From Clostridiales bacterium (GTDB lineage Bacteria; Bacillota; Clostridia; Oscillospirales; JAAYOS01), in assembly GCA_012520195.1 (NCBI GenBank), contig JAAYOS010000046.1, positions 1 through 34,002 on the forward strand: a DNA stretch of 34,002 nt, read 5' to 3'. How positions within the stretch are numbered: position 1 is the stretch's first letter; every line of letters begins with the position of its first letter. The position numbers were made by a program, and so were the translations under genes. Positions 7,743-15,056 of this stretch are shown piece after piece. The notes beneath the pieces were generated by a model, which did no database searches, was not told where the DNA came from, and saw only the letters and a list, made by a program, of their open reading frames with translations.

Positions 7743-8864
7743 TCAGCTGAATAGAAGATTTATATATGGAAGCGGTCCTGCACCAAAAAGTATCTCGGCG
7801 AGCTGTCCAGGTGTGATATAAGCTCTTGAACCGGTGCTCTCACCACGCTTCACCGTAAGACCGCTTATTTCATACCTGGAGGTATTCCATGTGCAAATCT
7901 GATCAGACACTTCGAAAGCGCACTCCATATCCCTCCTGTACTCTGCGGCATAGGAGAGCATCCTCTCCGCGTCAAGAACGCGCACCATGCCAAATCGCTG
8001 AGCACCGTGTGGACATGCGGCTGTTAACATTACCGCTTCATCGACTTTCATACTGTCAAGAACTTTTGCACATATAGTATGAAAGGAGACTTCATCCTCT
8101 GCGAGCAGCTCGTTGATAAGGAGCTTGTCCCTGTCCATCTCACAGAGAGCATACCCCACCGGCCTATCTCCATCCTTTAGCAAGTACATGCCTCCGCCTG
8201 CAAGCTCTCCAGTCTTGACTGCGCGCTCCCAGTGCACAGGTGTCCTCATTAGGTGATTGCGATAGCGCATAACCTCTTCGTACAAATCTTCTGCAGCAGC
8301 AATCGCTACTGGCAACTCGTCTGCACCAAATGTCCTTTGTGATTCGGGTATCGTCAGTGTGTTTGCCGACAAGTCTTTTGCATAGGATGTTAGGGTGCTT
8401 CTTAACAAATCAAATCTATCCGAGATCTTATCTGCCGGAATGGCAACCCTGCGGAGCTTCTCATGGGTCAGGCCAAAGACCTCTGCAAAACCATAGCGCC
8501 TGTAGTAATCAAACAGATTATCCTTCTGGGGTACCAATATTGCAAGGGGGATATCTCTTTGACTGAGCACTGTGAATATATGTTCCAAAATCCCGGACGC
8601 GAGCCCTCTCCCCCTATATTCGGGATCTGTTCCTACTGCAAATATATATCCGACGGGAACAGTTCGCGAATGATATCTGAACTCCATAGGAATCACATGG
8701 GCCATGGATACGACCCTATCATCGTCAATGTAAACAAAGCTGTTTTTCGGGTCAAACATCTCATTCAGAAAGTAGTCCCTGAATGTTTCATCACCCGGGA
8801 AACATACAGACCACAGATTAGATATTCCTTCTCGGTCCTGCTCTATTGCATATCTCAACTGCAT
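7743..8864 (-). CDS. Eis-like GNAT N-acetyltransferase
   Basis: 373 residues. The N-terminal GNAT domain carries the acetyl-CoA loop VGTDPEYRGRGLASGIL (about 76-92) and a following region IPLAILVPQKDNLFDYYRRYGF. A second GNAT-like domain and a C-terminal SCP2-like segment end in LAEILFGAGPLPYINLLFS, the build of the Eis/COG4552 family. Relatives acetylate amines on aminoglycosides or proteins, and the substrate here is unknown. It lies between the DUF2156 gene and the cyclo-ligase with gaps of 53 and 35 bp, so it is probably in the same operon. Confidence 0.82.
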   Translation of the reverse strand: MQLRYAIEQDREGISNLWSVCFPGDETFRDYFLNEMFDPKNSFVYIDDDRVVSMAHVIPMEFRYHSRTVPVGYIFAVGTDPEYRGRGLASGILEHIFTVLSQRDIPLAILVPQKDNLFDYYRRYGFAEVFGLTHEKLRRVAIPADKISDRFDLLRSTLTSYAKDLSANTLTIPESQRTFGADELPVAIAAAEDLYEEVMRYRNHLMRTPVHWERAVKTGELAGGGMYLLKDGDRPVGYALCEMDRDKLLINELLAEDEVSFHTICAKVLDSMKVDEAVMLTAACPHGAQRFGMVRVLDAERMLSYAAEYRRDMECAFEVSDQICTWNTSRYEISGLTVKRGESTGSRAYITPGQLAEILFGAGPLPYINLLFS

Positions 8865-8917
8865 AGTATTATAACCCCCGACAGCCGATAATTATTTGTT
8901 TGAAATAGTCGTATGTC

Positions 8918-9832
8918 CTAATTCTTCGAAGGACTGCCTGCGTTCTTGCGGACACCTACGTATTTCATCATGATCTTATACGGATAGTAAGAGAGCTTTG
9001 CCTTCCGCAGTCCCTCTACACCCATATCCTCTTCACGGTTTATATAAGTATACCCCGAGCAGAACTCTTCGGCAAACTCTCTCGCTAGCATCTGATAAGC
9101 GCCCGGAATATCCCATTCGGCTTTCTCGATCTGTATGTCAAAAGTATCTTCGGTTATTTCGGTACCGAGGGATATGCCAATTATTCTGCCGTCCAGGCGT
9201 AATAGCCCACCAACAGCGCCCAAAGTGCCCATGTTCATAAGCATCTTCCTGATTACGATCCGTTCAGACTCTAGGTCGCCTTCAGATGAACGGTTGTCCC
9301 TGTACCACTGTCTGTCATAGGCGAGGACAGCGTCCAGATTCTCCGGACCGATATGCTCAAATTTCCATCTTCCTTCATTCTCTCTCTTAAATCGATTAAT
9401 AAAGTTTCTCTTACTGTGGAGTTTCTTTCCCGAGAGAGTTATCATCTTTTCAGCCAGATATAGGTATTCGGCTGAATCCCTGTCCTCGGTAAACTCAAAC
9501 TGGCCCGGATACGCCTTCTCTAGCACCTCAACATAGGACTCGGGTATATAACCGAGGTGGAGGTATTCCTCATTTGCCTCACTGTACTCGATGAGTTTGT
9601 CCATCGCTGAGATGAAGTTGCCTTCACCGGCAGGTATCAGATAACCCTTCTTTCCGTCATCGGTGTACCTGACAAAGAGAAAGTCGTCACTAAAATCAAT
9701 CTCATACTGATACTTCTCATCCCAGAGAAAGTACGTTGAGTAGGTCGATTCGAGCATACGGGTCTTCATTTTTGAGAGACACTCGGTCATTCTCTCCTGG
9801 TCTTCCGCCCTCATTCGCCTGAAGGATAACAA
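8918..9832 (-). CDS. DUF2156 (LPG synthase C-terminal-like) acyltransferase-fold protein
   Basis: 304 residues from the preferred TTG start at 9832. AAGGAG lies seven bases upstream of it, and MLSFRRMRAEDQERM matches the usual family N-terminus; the ORF track start (GTG 9868) has no SD. Family stretches: YLAEKMITLSGKKLHSKRNFINRFKRE (about 140), AVGGLLRLDGRIIGISLG, and the C-terminal YINREEDMGVEGLRKAKLSYYP. The fold is the tandem GNAT-like aminoacyl transferase domain seen in lysyl-phosphatidylglycerol synthases, but there is no membrane domain here, so this is the stand-alone soluble type. Substrate unknown; an aminoacyl-tRNA or acyl donor is a family-based guess. Confidence 0.82.
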   Translation of the reverse strand: MLSFRRMRAEDQERMTECLSKMKTRMLESTYSTYFLWDEKYQYEIDFSDDFLFVRYTDDGKKGYLIPAGEGNFISAMDKLIEYSEANEEYLHLGYIPESYVEVLEKAYPGQFEFTEDRDSAEYLYLAEKMITLSGKKLHSKRNFINRFKRENEGRWKFEHIGPENLDAVLAYDRQWYRDNRSSEGDLESERIVIRKMLMNMGTLGAVGGLLRLDGRIIGISLGTEITEDTFDIQIEKAEWDIPGAYQMLAREFAEEFCSGYTYINREEDMGVEGLRKAKLSYYPYKIMMKYVGVRKNAGSPSKN

Positions 9833-9890
9833 AACAACACTCCTTAAATTTACAAACACTAAAAACACTGATTCTCTAAACTTACCGCAT

Positions 9891-10550
9891 CTACTTAATT
9901 ACATCTAGGGTATATGCGGCAATTTCGTCAGCAATATTTTCCGGTGTGCGCAGTGAACCGTCTTCACAACTGCACATGATTGCTTTCCAGCCGTATTCCA
10001 CAGCCACCCTCCTGGCGGCGTCCGAGGAACGTCTGAGATATTCTATATCGGCTTCGTGGATATCCTTGCCCTCTCCCCGCTTCTGTATCATTGACACACT
10101 GAGTTCGGGAGGCATATCCAGAAATATTACAAGATTAGGTCTTGGCAGACCCAGCTTGTTATACTCAAAATCAAAAAGCCACTCCACAAATGGAATCTGC
10201 TCATCCGGAGGTAGTTTTGCTGCCTGGTGTACCGCATTTGATGTGGTGTATCTGTCGCAGAGCACAGTACCACCTGAGCGGTAAAAATCTCCGAGCCCCT
10301 GCATGAACGCTGCAGCTCTATCCACCGAAAAGAAAGCTGACGCAGCGTAGGCGTTGACCAAATCTGGGTCGCTTCCAAAATCTCCATTCAGATACATGCG
10401 CACAAGCTGGGAGGATGGATTTTCATATCGGGGGAATTTCTGATATCTAAAAGGCCTGCCGCTCTGTTCGAGCCTCTGCATCAGGCGTGATACCTGTGTA
10501 GATTTTCCGGATCCGTCAATTCCTTCTATTACGATCAATTTGCCCGGCAT
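9891..10550 (-). CDS. tmk: dTMP kinase (thymidylate kinase)
   Basis: 219 residues. The P-loop EGIDGSGKSTQ is at about 9-19. The DRYTTSNAVHQAAKLP segment (about 97-112) corresponds to the DR(Y/H) substrate site, and a lid-like region follows (MIQKRGEGKDIHEADIEYL, about 154). It phosphorylates dTMP to dTDP for DNA synthesis. Start ATG 10550 follows AAAGG at eight bases. It sits 15 bp after the GT26 gene and 58 bp before the DUF2156 gene. Within the dNMP kinase family the specific substrate is inferred from overall similarity. Confidence 0.9.
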   Translation of the reverse strand: MPGKLIVIEGIDGSGKSTQVSRLMQRLEQSGRPFRYQKFPRYENPSSQLVRMYLNGDFGSDPDLVNAYAASAFFSVDRAAAFMQGLGDFYRSGGTVLCDRYTTSNAVHQAAKLPPDEQIPFVEWLFDFEYNKLGLPRPNLVIFLDMPPELSVSMIQKRGEGKDIHEADIEYLRRSSDAARRVAVEYGWKAIMCSCEDGSLRTPENIADEIAAYTLDVIK

Positions 10551-10565
10551 ATCATAAACCTTTCG

Positions 10566-11291
10566 CTACTTTATTTTTTTACTTTCACGTAGTGCCGCAA
10601 ACAGATACTTCGGTAAGCGTAACATCCGACCGAACCTCGACGGCTGCTTAACAAGCCTGTAAAGCCACTCCAGATTCATGCGCACCATTATGTCGGGAGC
10701 TCGCTTTACAACACCTGCAAAAACGTCGAGGGAGCCACCAATACCCAGCATCGTACAAGGGACGATTTTTTCAGCGTTTTCGCTCATCCACAGTTCCTGT
10801 TTCGGTGAACCCAAGCAAACAAATAGGACATCGGGCGCAGCGGCGTTTATTGCGGTTACGACCTCTTCATCTGTCTCAAAATAGCCGTGCATGCACCCGC
10901 ACACATTCAGGCCCGGAGCTAGCCGCTTCATCTCCTCTGCGGCCTTCTCGGCGACTCCGGGTTTGGCACCAAACAAAAACAGCTTTTTTTTTCGCTTTGA
11001 GAGCTCTGGTAGCAGTGCTGTTGCGAGTTCAACGCCCGCAACCTTCTGCTTCAGGGTGCGACCAAGAATTTTAGAGGCCAACACTACCCCCGCCCCGTCT
11101 GGAACCGTCAGGTCTGCACCGTTGATAATGTTACAGAATGCGCTGTCCTTCATGCATTCATATGCGATCTCAGAGTTAGGCGTCACAACATATGCTGTCC
11201 TGCCGCTTTCAACAAGCTCGATTACACGTGCGACCGATTGCTCCATTGTGACATTATCAAATGTGACTCCTAAAATATTTACCCTATCCAA
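10566..11291 (-). CDS. GT26 WecG/TagA/CpsF family glycosyltransferase
   Basis: About 241 residues. Family landmarks: TPNSEIAYECMKD (about 37), GADLTVPDGAGVVLASKILG, VAGVELATALLP, LFLFGAKPGVAEKAAEEM, DVLFVCLGSPKQELWM (about 155), and C-terminal RMNLEWLYRLVKQPSRFGRM. GT26 enzymes add N-acetylmannosamine(uronic acid) to lipid-linked GlcNAc in wall teichoic acid or other surface polymers. Start: the tracked GTG (11300) abuts GGAGG directly, whereas TTG 11291 is nine bases from it and gives MDRVNILGV, the usual N-terminus. It follows gltX by about 30 bp. No other teichoic acid genes lie here, so the polymer is unknown. Confidence 0.88.
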   Translation of the reverse strand: MDRVNILGVTFDNVTMEQSVARVIELVESGRTAYVVTPNSEIAYECMKDSAFCNIINGADLTVPDGAGVVLASKILGRTLKQKVAGVELATALLPELSKRKKKLFLFGAKPGVAEKAAEEMKRLAPGLNVCGCMHGYFETDEEVVTAINAAAPDVLFVCLGSPKQELWMSENAEKIVPCTMLGIGGSLDVFAGVVKRAPDIMVRMNLEWLYRLVKQPSRFGRMLRLPKYLFAALRESKKIK

Positions 11292-11322
11292 GGGTATCAC
11301 CCTCCGAGACTTACAATATAGT

Positions 11323-12993
11323 TTATTTATTCTCTCCCCTTAAATGATCGATTGCGGCACTGATCCTGTTATGGACCATCTCGGGCCCCATCACTCTCAT
11401 CATCTCACAGAGATCGGGTGTCTGTTGGCAACCGCACACAGCTACACGGAGTACCATGCTTACATCCCCCACATGACCTTTATAGCAACTGGGATCCTGC
11501 CTGTATGTTTTCATGTCTGGGCAGTAACCGTGTTGGCTGGCCAGTTCCCTAACCTTGCCAAACCACACAGTGTTGTCGTCATTAGGGTCGTACATATCGC
11601 TATATTCTGTCAATATCCGGATAATTTCTTCTTTCCCCATGTGCTCAGGGTATTCATATTCCGGCCTGAACTGCTCATCGCAGAAAAAGCTCATCAAGGT
11701 CTTGAAGTCGCTCCAAACTACGGCGTCCTTCCTGGGTTTCTTCCCGCCACGCCCGATGCTTAGTGCGGCTATTGCTTCCTCACGGTTTTCGGTGATAAAT
11801 CTATATAGCTCGGGGGCATAGTCCTTCGCCCACTCTGAGAGGTGCCTGTGCACAGTTTCAGCATCCATGGCTGCAACAACATTCTTGGAAATGTCCCTCA
11901 GCTTGTCGATATCGAAAAGGGCTCCAGAAGAGCTCATCTTCTTGACCGAGAACTTAAAGTCAGTCGGGGGAGCGGTCGGATTTGCCTGCCGCCACTGCTC
12001 ATAGTTTGAGTTGAGAGTGTTTAGAACATACTCATACACGGCCTGGACTGGATACCCTGCCTCTCTATAATAGGAAAGTGAACTCTCGGGGTCCTTGCGC
12101 TTTGATAGTTTTCGCTTCGAGTCCCCGTCCTTCTTCATAAGCGGCGATATGTGCAGATACTTCGGTCGCCTCCATTTCAGCGTATCGAATACCTGCAGAT
12201 GGAACGGCAGTGTGCTGAGCCACTCGTCACCACGTACTACATGTGTTGTGCGCATAAAATGGTCGTCCACAACATGAGCGAAGTGGTATGTGGGAATGCC
12301 GTCCGATTTCAAAAGAACATGGTCAATGTCGTTTTCGGTGAGCTGAAGCTCTCCCTTTACAAGGTCTCTGTGGAATACCTTGTTCTCAATACTACCTGTG
12401 CTCCGGAACCGGAGAACATAGGGTTTTTGGGCATCAAGCTGAACCTTGATCTCCTCTAATGGGAGGTCTCGGCAGATAGCCCACTTCCCGTAGTACCCTG
12501 TCGTGGCCTTTTCTGCCTCCTGTTGTGCACGGATCCTACTCAGATCCTCCTCAGTGCAAAAGCAAGGATACGCATGGCCCTCAGCCACAAGGTGCTTTGC
12601 AATAACATGGTAAATATCTACACGGGAACGCTGACGGTATGGTCCGTAGTCGCCTACATCGCCGTCTAGTACAGCTCCCTCATCAAACCTTATTCCAAAC
12701 TGCTCGAGAAGCTCAATAACCGTCTCTACCGCTCCCGGCACCTCACGCTTTGCGTCGGTATCCTCAATTCTGAGGTAGAATACGCCTCCACTCTGGTGAG
12801 CCAGCCGCTCCGCAGTGATGACAGCGAACAGGTTCCCAAAATGTATAAACCCGGTAGGACTCGGTGCAAATCTCGTCACCGCTGCGCCCTCCGGTAGATT
12901 ACGGAGTGGAAACTGTATCTCAAGATCTTCAGGTGTTCTTGTCACGTCGGGAAATAGCAGCTCCGACAGTGCTTTATAATCTATATTAGCCAT
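11323..12993 (-). CDS. gltX: Glutamate-tRNA ligase (class I)
   Basis: 556 residues from ATG 12993 (MANIDYKALSELLF), preceded by an AGGAAGGTG SD; the tracked upstream start adds an unlikely 22 residues. The HIGH-type signature is FAPSPTGFIHFGN, the RIEDTDAKREVPGA segment binds Glu, VVRGDEWLSTLPFHLQ and KRKLSKRKDPE (KMSKS equivalent) complete the catalytic domain. A helical anticodon-binding region ends in MRVMGPEMVHNRISAAIDHL. It charges tRNA-Glu in the cytoplasm. It is about 70 residues longer than the Bacillus enzyme because of a larger C-terminal half. Gaps of 62 bp before and about 30 bp after place it inside the long operon. Confidence 0.93.
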   Translation of the reverse strand: MANIDYKALSELLFPDVTRTPEDLEIQFPLRNLPEGAAVTRFAPSPTGFIHFGNLFAVITAERLAHQSGGVFYLRIEDTDAKREVPGAVETVIELLEQFGIRFDEGAVLDGDVGDYGPYRQRSRVDIYHVIAKHLVAEGHAYPCFCTEEDLSRIRAQQEAEKATTGYYGKWAICRDLPLEEIKVQLDAQKPYVLRFRSTGSIENKVFHRDLVKGELQLTENDIDHVLLKSDGIPTYHFAHVVDDHFMRTTHVVRGDEWLSTLPFHLQVFDTLKWRRPKYLHISPLMKKDGDSKRKLSKRKDPESSLSYYREAGYPVQAVYEYVLNTLNSNYEQWRQANPTAPPTDFKFSVKKMSSSGALFDIDKLRDISKNVVAAMDAETVHRHLSEWAKDYAPELYRFITENREEAIAALSIGRGGKKPRKDAVVWSDFKTLMSFFCDEQFRPEYEYPEHMGKEEIIRILTEYSDMYDPNDDNTVWFGKVRELASQHGYCPDMKTYRQDPSCYKGHVGDVSMVLRVAVCGCQQTPDLCEMMRVMGPEMVHNRISAAIDHLRGENK

Positions 12994-13055
12994 AGGGTGT
13001 GCACACCTTCCTTTGGTAGTATTCATTCTTCTTGTTGAGTTTATTGACTTCGTTC

Positions 13056-13946
13056 TCAATCTAAATCAATATTTTCGGGATTCAAAATATCTGCAATTTC
13101 AGAATAGGGGATATCAAACTGAATCGAGCCGCCTGCATAGGGGGCTAAATCATAGACTTGGAAGTAAACACGAAGCCCGTCCTCTGTTAATACAAAGTTC
13201 TCCTTGTTGTACGTAGCTTCCAGCAGTTCTGGATAGTTTTCATAATACGGCGAGTGATCGTCCTGTGCCCTCTCGTCCATCTCAGCGAGGATGTAATCCT
13301 TAATGCGAGTGGTATAGGTCTGTTCATCGGCGATAAACAGAGTGTCCGCAGTAATGCGGGTCCCCTCCTTCAAATCGAAGGTCTCGCTCATTATTGCTAT
13401 ACTTCCGTGGGCACCGCCCTGGTAGGATGCGACTGTAATATAGAAACTCACTATTCCATCCTTGTTATACTTCGTAATGAAGGAGAGTTCCATACTACGG
13501 CGCGCCCCAAAGCCGTAAAGCTCCTCGTCGGCGAGTTCGTCGAGCTCTGATTCGAATCCCTCACGGTACTTCTCCTTAAGGGAATCGAAATATTCATTCA
13601 GCATCTCAGCGCTCTCGGCGTACTCTTCGTGGGAGATTTCTGGGACGGCTATATAGAGATGTCCAACAACATCTTCGTCCGCCCTCTCAATAGTATACTC
13701 TTTTTCTATAACATTGTCTTGTACGATTGCCATTGTCTTATCTCGTTCAGCGGACGGCGAAGGGGATGTGGTCGTATCCGTAGGAGAGGTCGTAGGCTCA
13801 TCTGTTGCAGGTGCCTCAGTGACTGGTGGCTCAGTATCTGACGGTGAGGGTGTTGCTTCCCCCTCATCGGTCTTACACGCGCTCAATATTAGGAAAAGAG
13901 AGATCAAGAGTAGTACAGAAATCTTTCCTAAAGAAAGTTTCTTCAT
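13056..13946 (-). CDS. DUF3298/RsiV-like lipoprotein
   Basis: 296 residues from ATG 13946. A lipoprotein signal peptide (KKLSLGKISVLLLISLFLILSAC) places the acylated Cys near residue 23. A Ser/Thr/Pro-rich linker follows (about 27-70), then a folded domain with HGSIAIMSETFDLKEGTRIT and LDPxx-type C-terminal motifs such as VLTEDGLRVYFQVYDLAPYAGG. These match DUF4163/DUF3298, the extracytoplasmic domain of RsiV anti-sigma factors, which binds lysozyme. Here it is anchored by lipid and has no cytoplasmic anti-sigma part. Role unknown; envelope sensing or peptidoglycan contact is a guess. The tracked start at 14003 adds residues ahead of the signal peptide and lacks support. It is the first gene of the minus-strand run. 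Confidence 0.83.
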   Translation of the reverse strand: MKKLSLGKISVLLLISLFLILSACKTDEGEATPSPSDTEPPVTEAPATDEPTTSPTDTTTSPSPSAERDKTMAIVQDNVIEKEYTIERADEDVVGHLYIAVPEISHEEYAESAEMLNEYFDSLKEKYREGFESELDELADEELYGFGARRSMELSFITKYNKDGIVSFYITVASYQGGAHGSIAIMSETFDLKEGTRITADTLFIADEQTYTTRIKDYILAEMDERAQDDHSPYYENYPELLEATYNKENFVLTEDGLRVYFQVYDLAPYAGGSIQFDIPYSEIADILNPENIDLD

Positions 13947-14026
13947 CTTCGGTAAAACCACCTTCCACCTGTCCAAACATTTATAATTGACTCGATTTGC
14001 CATAGTGCATATTAACGGTCCCTTCT

Positions 14027-14055
14027 ATTCTAACAAAAATCGGTGGCTTTAACAA
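14027..14055 (-). promoter_or_regulatory. Candidate promoter of the lipoprotein-gltX-trhP run
   Basis: On the minus strand: TTGTTA (-35), 17-base spacer, TAGAAT (-10), leaving a leader of about 75 bases before ATG 13946. Matches are fair rather than strong. Confidence 0.4.
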
Positions 14056-14075
14056 TAATAAGAATATACAAATCA

Positions 14076-14104
14076 AGAAGGAACAGCAAGTTGTTCTTTG
14101 GCCT
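14076..14104 (-). terminator. Weak terminator-like hairpin after the EamA gene
   Basis: Read on the minus strand, AAAGAACA and TGTTCCTT pair around a short loop (five solid pairs plus flanking A-T), followed by a T-rich stretch, 13-40 bases after the EamA stop. Confidence 0.3.
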
Positions 14105-14117
14105 GGTATTGGAGCAC

Positions 14118-15011
14118 CTATGAGCTACGGAGCTGAGATACTACAATCGCTACGAATATTAAGGCCGACCCGAATATTTCTCGAGGTGTCATACCTTGGC
14201 CTAGTATAAGCCACCCTGCTAGAGCAGCGAAAACCGATTCGAGACTAAACATGAGCGATGCAACTGCGGGGTGTGTTCTTTTCTGTGCCACTATCTGAAG
14301 TGTATATGCTACGCCGCTAGAAAGTACACCTGCATATGTTATTGGCACCCAGGCAGACAATATGGCAGGTACTGAAGATGACTCTTTTATGAGCATGATT
14401 ATTGCGCTTGCTATTGCACATACGAAAAACTGAAGACAGGACAGGCGCACAGCATCCACCTTAGGAGCAAAATAGTCGACGATTAATATATGTATCGAGA
14501 ATACAACTGCACAGAGCAAGATATATATATCCCCAATATTGACGGTCAGGCCCTCAGTTATGCACAAAAAGTACATACCTATTACTGCAACTGCTATACT
14601 CCCCCAGACAAGAGGAGATGCCTTTCTTCCGACAAAAATGCCCAGCATCGGGACGATCACTATGTATAGAGCAGAGATAAATCCCGCTTTTCCCACCGAT
14701 GTATATCCAATCCCGATCTGCTGCAGACCTACCGCCACTGTCAATGCTAGTCCGCACAGAATACCGCCGATAAGCAGAGACTTCCTTTGCTCCCGATCCT
14801 CAGTTCCCCAAACGGAAGGTTTCCGTCCGGCCTGCCTGTCAAAAAAGTAGATGCAGGGGAGAAGTGCAACGCCTCCCAGCACCGACCTTGAAGCATTGAA
14901 CGTAAATGCACCTACATATTCCGCCCCTGCACTCTGTGCGACAAATGCCACACCCCATATGAGCGCTGCAAACCACAGCATCATATTATTGCCAATCTTC
15001 TTTATCCCCAA
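14118..15011 (-). CDS. EamA/DMT superfamily transporter
   Basis: 297 residues with ten predicted membrane helices in two EamA repeats. The first starts at LWFAALIWGVAFVAQSAGAEYVGAFTFNASRSVLGG, the second at IYILLCAVVFSIHILIVDYF. The end, PAVASLMFSLESVFAALAGWLILGQGMTPREIFGSALI, is the classical EamA C-terminal motif. These proteins export amino acids, nucleobases or other metabolites; the substrate is unknown. The start is TTG 15011, with AGGAGA about ten bases upstream. Only 45 bp separate it from the last antiporter gene with no terminator visible, so it may be the tail gene of the mrp operon. Confidence 0.9.
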   Translation of the reverse strand: MGIKKIGNNMMLWFAALIWGVAFVAQSAGAEYVGAFTFNASRSVLGGVALLPCIYFFDRQAGRKPSVWGTEDREQRKSLLIGGILCGLALTVAVGLQQIGIGYTSVGKAGFISALYIVIVPMLGIFVGRKASPLVWGSIAVAVIGMYFLCITEGLTVNIGDIYILLCAVVFSIHILIVDYFAPKVDAVRLSCLQFFVCAIASAIIMLIKESSSVPAILSAWVPITYAGVLSSGVAYTLQIVAQKRTHPAVASLMFSLESVFAALAGWLILGQGMTPREIFGSALIFVAIVVSQLRSS

Positions 15012-15056
15012 AATTCGTGTTTCTCCTAAATTCTCGATTTTCTAAGTCTCTCTTTA

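Noticed and set aside
10891-11343. 150-codon plus-strand ORF
   Set aside because: Antisense shadow of the GT26 glycosyltransferase, whose protein sequence is clearly conserved.
11344-11763. 139-codon plus-strand ORF
   Set aside because: Antisense to the C-terminal part of gltX; Ile/Val/His-rich shadow with no domain.
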